This document shows positions 15,642 through 20,260 of a DNA stretch of 20,260 nucleotides, one piece after another. A program made the position numbers and the translations under genes. Source of the stretch: an uncultured Eubacteriales bacterium (lineage in GTDB: Bacteria > Bacillota > Clostridia > Oscillospirales > Butyricicoccaceae); the NCBI GenBank assembly GCA_900555855.1, contig USML01000025.1:1-20260 (forward strand), in the 5' to 3' direction. Every line of letters starts with the position of its first letter. Position 1 is the stretch's first letter. Under the pieces are notes generated by a model. That model made no database searches. It had not been told where the DNA came from and saw only the letters and a program-made list of their open reading frames with translations.

Positions 15642-15656
15642 CTGTTATAATAACAG
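15642..15656. promoter_or_regulatory. Promoter -10 inside a perfect palindrome
   Basis: CTGTTAT-A-ATAACAG contains the -10 TATAAT (15646-15651). The -35 at 17 bp (TGGTAT) is poor. A repressor site over the -10 would fit, but the AT-rich symmetry may be chance. AGGAGGAG and a TTG start follow. Confidence 0.45.
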
Positions 15657-15675
15657 AAAAAGGAGGAGATGCTGC

Positions 15676-16019
15676 TTGAAGAAACGGAAGGGGTGGCTCC
15701 GGCGGCTGTCGCTGCCGTTTTTGTGGGCGGCGGGGCTTTTGATCGCGCTGGCCGCGGTCCTTTCCCGCGTTGGCGGCCATCAGCGCCTGCTGTATCGGGG
15801 AATATCACGAATCGGCCATGGTGACATTTTTGTTCCAGCTGGGCTCGTTTCTGGAGCAGATGACCATGAAAAAGACCCGCTCCGCCATCAAGGCCCTGAC
15901 GGAGCTGGCCCCCACCACGGCCCGGCGGATCGTCGGCTCCGGACAGGACGGCGATTTTGAAACAGAGGAGATCGACGCGGAGCAGGTGGAGGAGGGGGAT
16001 CTGCTGCTGGTCCGGGCTG
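15676..16019 (+). pseudogene. Remnant of a heavy-metal P-type (P1B) ATPase gene
   Basis: The gene starts well: AGGAGGAG, 7 nt, TTG, then LKKRKGWLRRLSLPFLWAAGLLIALAAVLS, like the first membrane helix of short-N-terminus P1B ATPases (ZosA/FrvA type). At about 15770 similarity jumps to another frame (one base later): AAISACCIGEYHESAMVTFLFQLGSFLEQMTMKKTRSAIKALTELAPTTARRI, then IDAEQVEEGDLLLVR. This is the classic segment from the third helix into the actuator domain. About 50 residues between the two parts are missing, and the frame is broken. Everything after the actuator start is absent: no TGE, CPC, DKTGT or GDGxN motif. It therefore cannot make a pump. Confidence 0.8.
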
Positions 16020-16238
16020 CGGCGGCGCTGCCGGCGTATGGGCCGGAGGAAGCCCAGACAGTCCGGGCTGCATCAGGCGGCGGCCCTTTACCGGGCGCTG
16101 AAGGCGGGCCCCTCCGCCACCCTGTTTCAGGAGCTGCGGCAGGTGACGGCGGATTATGCCGTCCCCGAAGACGCCTGTCAGGCTTATGCAAAGACCTATG
16201 GGCTGCTGGCCCGGCTGGATGAGGACTTTTCCCGCTGA
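16020..16238 (+). pseudogene. C-terminal tail of an unrelated unknown protein, fused to the ATPase remnant
   Basis: From about 16020 a third frame carries a convincing helical protein end. It reads LHQAAALYRALKAGPSATLF, then ELRQVTADYAVPEDACQAYA and KTYGLLARLDEDFSR, followed by TGA. No start codon with a ribosome site exists in that frame. A little earlier the ATPase frame reads ALPAYGPEEAQTVRA, which may belong to the same lost gene with a further frameshift near 16065. I do not recognise the family. It looks like the far end of a deletion that removed the rest of the ATPase and the start of this gene. Confidence 0.55.
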
Positions 16239-16362
16239 GCGGCACAAAAAGAGACAGAAAGACCGATGACCGGGCAGGTGCGCTTGCCTGGTCATGCTGT
16301 ATAAAAACAAAAGATTATTTCTGTTGAAAACAGAGTTTTTTGTGCAAGACTATGCTTTTTTC

Positions 16363-16391
16363 TTGCATCCCTGAGCAAAAGGTGCTATGCT
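16363..16391 (+). promoter_or_regulatory. Promoter of the exported-protein operon
   Basis: TTGCAT (16363-16368), 17-bp spacer, TATGCT (16386-16391). Confidence 0.6.
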
Positions 16392-16404
16392 GTCTTCGAA
16401 AAAG

Positions 16405-16483
16405 GGCCGCAATGGCGGCCATGCTCCGGCCGAAGCACTGTAAAAGCCGATGGATCGGGAAGAAGGTGCTTCCCATGGGAAGC
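16405..16483 (+). promoter_or_regulatory. Structured leader with mutually exclusive hairpins
   Basis: GGCCGC-AATG-GCGGCC (16405-16420) and TGCT...AGCA (16422-16437) form early hairpins. Then CTTCCC (16469-16474) can pair either with GGGAAG upstream (16457-16462, 6-nt loop) or with GGGAAG downstream (16477-16482). The latter is part of a perfect palindrome GCTTCCCATGGGAAGC. I could not match it to a known riboswitch class. Confidence 0.4.
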
Positions 16484-16554
16484 GAAGGGGCGCGCGAAGC
16501 CCAACGGAAAAAGAGGAGTTGAGTCGTGCCGCAAAGCATAAAAAGGAGGCTTTT

Positions 16555-17892
16555 ATGAAAAAACAGCATATTGCGGATTGCTGCAGAAAAAGCCGGAATA
16601 GCATCGCGATTTTTTTATTGGTTTTGTTTTTATGCTGGGGTGCTCAGGTGGCGGCAAATGCGCAGATGTCTGCCGAACGGCGCTTTTCCGGCGAAGCTGT
16701 CGTGTGTCTCACGCCGGAGGCCCTGACCCGCGCCCGGGCCGAAACGCCGGGCGCTGCCGCAAATGCGGCGGAGGGGATCACCGCGGCGTATGCTTACCGC
16801 CTTGTGCCCTCCAAAGCGGAGCGCGATCAGGCGGAGGTGGAGGCGGAGATCGCCCTGTCCTTTGGGACCGGCGACGGGTTGACCATCCAGGCATCCGGCG
16901 AAGTCTGGGCCTACAGCGTATCGGATGGAGAAACGCTTTGGGAAGGACCGCTGGACGGAGAAACCTGGTATCAGGGCCGGCGGTATCGGGTCATCGTGGG
17001 CTTTGCGAAGCTCGGCAGCAGCGACAACGCGCAGATGAGCATTACCCTGCAGGATGCCGCAGGGACGCTGAATCCCATCGCGCTTTCCTTTGGAAGCGTT
17101 GTTACCCCGGAGATGGCCCAGGCAGTCCTGCAAAATGCGGAAAACCACCGGCAGCCGGAGGTGCGGCAGCAGAATGCCGCCTGGATGGGTCTGGGCGGAA
17201 GCGAAGCCGAGGCCCTGCCGCGCGATGAATTTGTCCTCTATAAATCAGTATATGGCGACTTCAGCGATTCCCCGGTCACAGGCGTCGGACAGCGTGCCCG
17301 GCTCTATTTTAACGATGCGAGAGATCTGGCTGCCGTCTGCCTGACCACATATGCAAGCAAGCTGAACGATTATTATGACGGTGTGCTTGATCCGGAGTCC
17401 TGCGTTTATTCCTTTTCCATCAGGCTCAAGGCAACGGACGGAGCGCACGGCCCGCTTTCGCGCTATTCCCATATCTGCAATATCTATGCGGAGGATCAAT
17501 TTCCCAGTGCGGGCGGCTCTGTCTATCTGGAGGCGATCTTTGAAGACGCCATGTCCGTTTTGGGGATCCCCACCAGCACGATGTCGGCCTGGCTTTCCGG
17601 CGTGCAGGGAGAAGCCAGCAAGAGCCTGGGCCTTTGGGAAGCCAGCATCCAGGTCCGCTTCCCGCTTTCGCAGGTCACCAATTTCGATGGGACGGGCAAT
17701 GCCGGCGTGCCCATGGTCGCCTGCCTTGCGGTTTCGGAGCCGGAGGCCTATGTGGGAAACAGCCCTTATGAATTCTCAACCACCCTGCGCTACAGGACGC
17801 CTTGCTATGTGGGAACGGTCAATCCTACCGTGACCTATACCTACACCGATGTGGAGACGGCCGTTGGAAACACAACGATCACCATTGACTGA
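16555..17892 (+). CDS. Large exported protein of unknown function
   Basis: A 445-aa protein. Residues 1-36 are a signal peptide or anchor (KSRNSIAIFLLVLFLCWGAQ) with a good cleavage site ANA-Q. The mature part is beta-rich, acidic and without repeats, cell-wall motif or C-terminal anchor. Segments include AYAYRLVPSKAERDQAEVEAEIALSFG, RYRVIVGFAKLG, YGDFSDSPVTGVGQRARLYF and LRYRTPCYVGTVNPTVTYTY. I recognise no family and see no catalytic motif. The start at 16555 is set by AGGAGG 5 nt upstream. It begins a two-gene operon with the following 111-aa membrane protein, spaced 9 nt. Its stretches of lower GC than the housekeeping genes hint at acquired DNA, though I have not measured this. Confidence 0.8.
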   Translation: MKKQHIADCCRKSRNSIAIFLLVLFLCWGAQVAANAQMSAERRFSGEAVVCLTPEALTRARAETPGAAANAAEGITAAYAYRLVPSKAERDQAEVEAEIALSFGTGDGLTIQASGEVWAYSVSDGETLWEGPLDGETWYQGRRYRVIVGFAKLGSSDNAQMSITLQDAAGTLNPIALSFGSVVTPEMAQAVLQNAENHRQPEVRQQNAAWMGLGGSEAEALPRDEFVLYKSVYGDFSDSPVTGVGQRARLYFNDARDLAAVCLTTYASKLNDYYDGVLDPESCVYSFSIRLKATDGAHGPLSRYSHICNIYAEDQFPSAGGSVYLEAIFEDAMSVLGIPTSTMSAWLSGVQGEASKSLGLWEASIQVRFPLSQVTNFDGTGNAGVPMVACLAVSEPEAYVGNSPYEFSTTLRYRTPCYVGTVNPTVTYTYTDVETAVGNTTITID

Positions 17893-17901
17893 GGAAGTAA
17901 A

Positions 17902-18237
17902 ATGAAGAAAAAAACGATCTGGCTCATAAGCATCGGAGCGCTGCTCCTGACCGCGGCGGGGATCCTTTTTGCAGTCGGCGCCCGTAAGGATCCGGAGGAG
18001 GACGAGCTGAAATACGGAGAGACCTATGTGGGCGTTGTCCTCCATAAAAATGAGGAAAAGGGGCGCTTTACGCTGCAGACCGAAGCGGGATATCTTCACA
18101 CCTTTTATTTTTTTGAACACACATGGTGGGATATGGTCAGCGACTTTTCCGTGGGAGACAAGGTGAAGGTAACAACGATCCACCGAAAAAATGAGATTAC
18201 CTACAATGTGTTTACTCTCGGCATCGTGAAGGAATGA
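17902..18237 (+). CDS. Membrane-anchored small protein with possible OB-like beta domain
   Basis: A 111-aa protein. MKKKTIWLISIGALLLTAAGILFAVGAR forms one N-terminal membrane helix. The acidic linker KDPEEDELKYG leads to an external beta domain: ETYVGVVLHKNEEKGRFTLQ, LHTFYFF, FSVGDKVKVTTIHRKNEITYNVFTLGIV. The strand pattern with VGDKVKV suggests a small barrel of the OB type; this is inference from the pattern, not a family match. Its ribosome site GAGGAAG overlaps the stop codon of the exported-protein gene. The two are surely co-transcribed and may act together at the cell surface. Confidence 0.8.
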   Translation: MKKKTIWLISIGALLLTAAGILFAVGARKDPEEDELKYGETYVGVVLHKNEEKGRFTLQTEAGYLHTFYFFEHTWWDMVSDFSVGDKVKVTTIHRKNEITYNVFTLGIVKE

Positions 18238-18283
18238 GCGCATGCTCCGGAAAAGCTTCTTACAACAGCATATAAGACGCAAA

Positions 18284-18309
18284 AATGCCGGGGCCTTCGC
18301 TCCGGCATT
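18284..18309. terminator. Bidirectional terminator between convergent genes
   Basis: Ten-bp stem AATGCCGGGG / CTCCGGCATT with one G-U pair and loop CCTTCG. It is followed by GGTTTT on the plus strand and TTTTTGCG on the minus strand. Confidence 0.85.
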
Positions 18310-18328
18310 GGTTTTATGAATGAAAGGA

Positions 18329-20104
18329 TCAATGCTTCTTTTTGCGGATCAGCACGACCGCGAGGACCGCCGCAGCCAGCACCACCAGAAGGACGATGGG
18401 CAGGATCAGGTTGCTGCCGGCAGAGGAATTGGCGTTGTCGGTGCTGCTGTCAGCGGAGGGAGCCTCCGGCTGGGGCAGATCCATGCCCGGCGTATAGACC
18501 GGCGCATCGGCAGAAGCCGTCGCGGTATAGGAAGCGCCGCTGTTGAAGATCACGAAGATGGTGGGCGGCGTCTTCTGCTCCAGCAGCTCAGGGATCAGGC
18601 CGCCGGTAAACTTCAGATAGCCGTCTTCCGTGGGGTTGAACAGGTTGAAGTAGAAGTCGTGGTTGGCAGTGACCCGGCGGACGCCCTCCGGCAGCTCCGC
18701 TTCCTCACCGGGGACGATCAGCGCCAGCGTGCCGTGGGCGCCGAAGTTTTCCCGGGGATCCCGCATGAAGTCCACCGGCAGCTGCACCACCTGACCGTCG
18801 GCGATCAGGGCGTAGACATCCTCCTGTCCCTCCACGGGCCAGAGCTCTGCCTGATAGTATTCCCGGGCATAATCGCCTGCGCCCGCTTCCTTTTCATGGA
18901 CGAAATAGGCAGCGCGGCGATACCAGGCCTCGGAAAGCTGAGATTCCCGATATTCCCGATGGGCGGTCTTCAGGTCGGAGCCGGTGGCGGGGTCGTTGGA
19001 ATAATAGACATATTCCTGCAGCTCCTGGCTGAAGAAATAGCCCACGATGGTGATCAGGTGGCCGCCGGTATTGGTGGGGGCGTTTTCCAGGTAGGGGTAT
19101 TTGCCCTCCGGCGTGTTGCTGTATTTCACGGACATGGCTACTGCGTGGCCGGCGGCAAGCTCCTGCCGGACGCCTTCAAAGCTGGCGTAATGCACATAGC
19201 TTTCATAGCCGAAGGCGCCTGCTCCTGCACAGGTGAAGCTCCAGTTGCCGTTGCCGCCGTAGCCATAGTCAAAGGCGGTAAGTGCGACCTCCTCTGGCAA
19301 AACATCTGCGCCCTGCCCGTCCAGCAGCATGGACATACTGGTGGCGGAGCAGATCACGCCGCCGTAATCCGGGTCGCGGATGGTCTGCGCGATGGAGGGC
19401 GTATCCAGCAGGACGGAATCCGGGATCTCGCCGGTGCCCTCCGTCAGAGAGCAGGCAGACCACCAGTCGGGATCATTGGTGTTTTTGAAGGTTGCGGCCA
19501 CCAGACGCAGCACCGGCTGCGCCGTCTGGGTGCCGTCAGCCCGCACGACGGCCTTCAGCTGGAAGGCGGTGGCGGTAAGGCCGTCGGTGATATTCAGGGA
19601 GCTGTCGCCTGCGCTGCCGAAGGAATAGGCATAGGCCCAGCCGTTTTTATCGCCGCTGCGGGAGGGATGGCTGTCGGCGTCCTGCGGGCAGCCGCGCTCG
19701 ATAAACGGGCTCCATTCGCCCCAGGTGATCCAGTCGGTCCAGCCGTCGTAGGTCTCGCCGCCGTTGGACCAGCCATCGTAATCCGGGATATAGGCTCGGC
19801 CATAGATCTCAACGGAGGTCCCGCGGGGCGTGTCGGAGTTCCAGGAGGCTACCAGATCGTTCCAGGGGAAGGTCTGGTAGATAGGGGAGACATAGACGCC
19901 CTCCGAAGCGCCGGCCTTCAGCTGCAAAGCACCGTCGCCCACGGAGGCAGGCTCCAGATCGGTGCATTCCCCGGCGGAAAAGTCCTCCGCCGTGGTGATC
20001 TTGACAAAATTGCCCTCCAGCGTAGTATCCGCCGCCGCTGCAGATAGCGGAAGCAGACAGAGGACCATGGCCAGCGCCAAAAGCGCGGAGATGGTTTTTT
20101 TCAT
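18329..20104 (-). CDS. Membrane-anchored protein with C39-like cysteine peptidase domain
   Basis: A 591-aa surface protein. Residues 1-25 are a signal peptide (ISALLALAMVLCLLPLSAAA). An N-terminal beta region (about 30-210) has repeated Trp/Gly/Asp stretches (YDGWSNGGETYDGWTDWITW). The Peptidase_C39_2-like domain (about 232-400) shows Cys252 in GGVICSATSMSMLL, His349 in TGGHLITIVGYF and Asn370-Asp371 in YYSNDPAT: a papain-like triad. A further beta domain follows (about 415-535). The tail has a Ser/Asp/Asn linker, a membrane helix LILPIVLLVVLAAAVLAVVL and RKKKH, with no LPXTG. It may cleave extracellular peptides or be a domain of wall remodelling; the substrate is unknown. The ATG at 20104 is set by AGGAG 8 nt upstream. 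It lies 64 nt after the next gene, with no promoter of its own. Confidence 0.87.
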   Translation of the reverse strand: MKKTISALLALAMVLCLLPLSAAAADTTLEGNFVKITTAEDFSAGECTDLEPASVGDGALQLKAGASEGVYVSPIYQTFPWNDLVASWNSDTPRGTSVEIYGRAYIPDYDGWSNGGETYDGWTDWITWGEWSPFIERGCPQDADSHPSRSGDKNGWAYAYSFGSAGDSSLNITDGLTATAFQLKAVVRADGTQTAQPVLRLVAATFKNTNDPDWWSACSLTEGTGEIPDSVLLDTPSIAQTIRDPDYGGVICSATSMSMLLDGQGADVLPEEVALTAFDYGYGGNGNWSFTCAGAGAFGYESYVHYASFEGVRQELAAGHAVAMSVKYSNTPEGKYPYLENAPTNTGGHLITIVGYFFSQELQEYVYYSNDPATGSDLKTAHREYRESQLSEAWYRRAAYFVHEKEAGAGDYAREYYQAELWPVEGQEDVYALIADGQVVQLPVDFMRDPRENFGAHGTLALIVPGEEAELPEGVRRVTANHDFYFNLFNPTEDGYLKFTGGLIPELLEQKTPPTIFVIFNSGASYTATASADAPVYTPGMDLPQPEAPSADSSTDNANSSAGSNLILPIVLLVVLAAAVLAVVLIRKKKH

Positions 20105-20122
20105 AATCGTCACTCCTGTATT

Positions 20123-20159
20123 TGAAAAGCCCCTTTGCCAACGCAGAGGGGTCTTTTCA
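20123..20159 (-). terminator. Terminator-like hairpin between the partial gene and the C39-like gene
   Basis: CCCCTTTGC (20130-20138) pairs with GCAGAGGGG (20143-20151). An outer TGAAAAG / CTTTTCA stem extends it past a bulged T. The U-rich part is inside the stem. No promoter fits in the 18 nt between it and the ribosome site region of the next gene, so it is probably leaky. Confidence 0.65.
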
Positions 20160-20168
20160 GAAGAATTG

Positions 20169-20260
20169 TTATTTTGCGATCTGGGCCTTGTACTTTGCCA
20201 GTTCTTCCTGGTTGGCCATGATGAAGTGGCCGGGCTCGATCTCGGTCCAGACGGGCTTGT
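20169..20260 (-). CDS. C-terminal end of a gene cut by the window edge, possibly an ABC transporter ATPase
   Basis: About 30 codons are visible, ending KPVWTEIEPGHFIMANQEEL and AKYKAQIAK before TAA. The phrase E(I/V)EPGHF is common near the C-terminus of oligopeptide/dipeptide ABC transporter ATP-binding proteins (OppD/OppF type), so I suggest that family with caution. Nothing of the nucleotide-binding domain is in view. The reading frame has no stop across the visible part and ends just before a hairpin. The C39-like surface protein follows on the same strand, so a peptide-uptake context is possible. Confidence 0.5.
   Translation of the reverse strand, partial: KPVWTEIEPGHFIMANQEELAKYKAQIAK

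Larger units (their letters stand above)
16239..16554. other. Intergenic region and leader before the exported-protein gene
   Basis: It holds a hairpin without U tract, ATGACCGGGCA / TGCCTGGTCAT (16266-16276 / 16285-16295), a small inverted repeat CTGTT-GAA-AACAG (16321-16333), a promoter at 16363-16391 and a structured leader of about 155 nt. I see no convincing gene in it. Confidence 0.6.

Noticed and set aside
16398..16550. A c-di-GMP or other known riboswitch in the leader of the exported-protein operon.
   Set aside because: I looked for the conserved c-di-GMP-I segments (GGCAAACC, GACGCAAAGCC) and did not find them; no other class signature was recognised.
18320..20047. Plus-strand open frame of about 575 codons opposite the C39-like gene.
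   Set aside because: The minus-strand gene has a signal peptide, catalytic residues and membrane anchor; the plus frame is an antisense shadow rich in Gly, Ala and Val with no start signals.

Overview
The window looks like a chromosome segment from a GC-rich, Gram-positive anaerobe of the Clostridia (Oscillospiraceae-like: Flavonifractor, Oscillibacter and relatives). Reasons: strong GGAGG ribosome sites, several TTG or GTG starts, sigma-A promoters with 17-bp spacers, an ireB homologue, an NlpC/P60 cell-wall hydrolase with SH3b domains, a SEDS cell-wall polymerase and an agr/lyt-style GHKL kinase with a LytTR regulator. The genus is inferred from style only; there is no rRNA gene. I see no tRNA, CRISPR array, insertion sequence or phage gene.

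Left part (1-11.4 kb), mostly housekeeping. On the minus strand a separate MetH reactivation-domain gene overlaps the start of metH, which runs off the left edge. A divergent promoter drives guaB (IMP dehydrogenase) and a DUF5662 gene. Next is a compact minus-strand operon tsaE-tsaB-rpiB-upp (tRNA t6A modification, pentose phosphate isomerase, uracil salvage). Divergent from it is a RodA/FtsW-type polymerase. Then come a minus-strand pair (a 100-aa protein of unknown function and a secreted NlpC/P60 hydrolase) and ireB, each with a clear promoter carrying repeat or palindrome elements. uraA (uracil permease) follows, behind a leader of about 200 nt that ends in an intrinsic terminator, so attenuation is likely. 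A SpoU/TrmH-type RNA methyltransferase gene closes this part.

Middle part (11.4-15.5 kb), a signalling island. A GHKL histidine kinase and a LytTR response regulator form a minus-strand operon. In the divergent intergenic region there is a 9-12-9 direct repeat with LytTR-site geometry. It lies between the regulator's own promoter and a rightward promoter that has a good -10 but no -35. That rightward promoter feeds a miniature LemA-like membrane protein, a zinc-ribbon/SHOCT protein and a lipoprotein. This is the best candidate for an undescribed system in the window.

Right part (15.6-20.3 kb), accessory. A decayed heavy-metal P-type ATPase gene reads in two frames and is fused to the tail of an unknown gene in a third. 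Next is a two-gene exported/membrane unit of unknown function behind a leader with mutually exclusive hairpins. Last, on the minus strand, is a membrane-anchored C39-like cysteine-protease-fold protein. It sits behind a terminator-like hairpin downstream of what may be an ABC transporter ATPase gene cut by the right edge.
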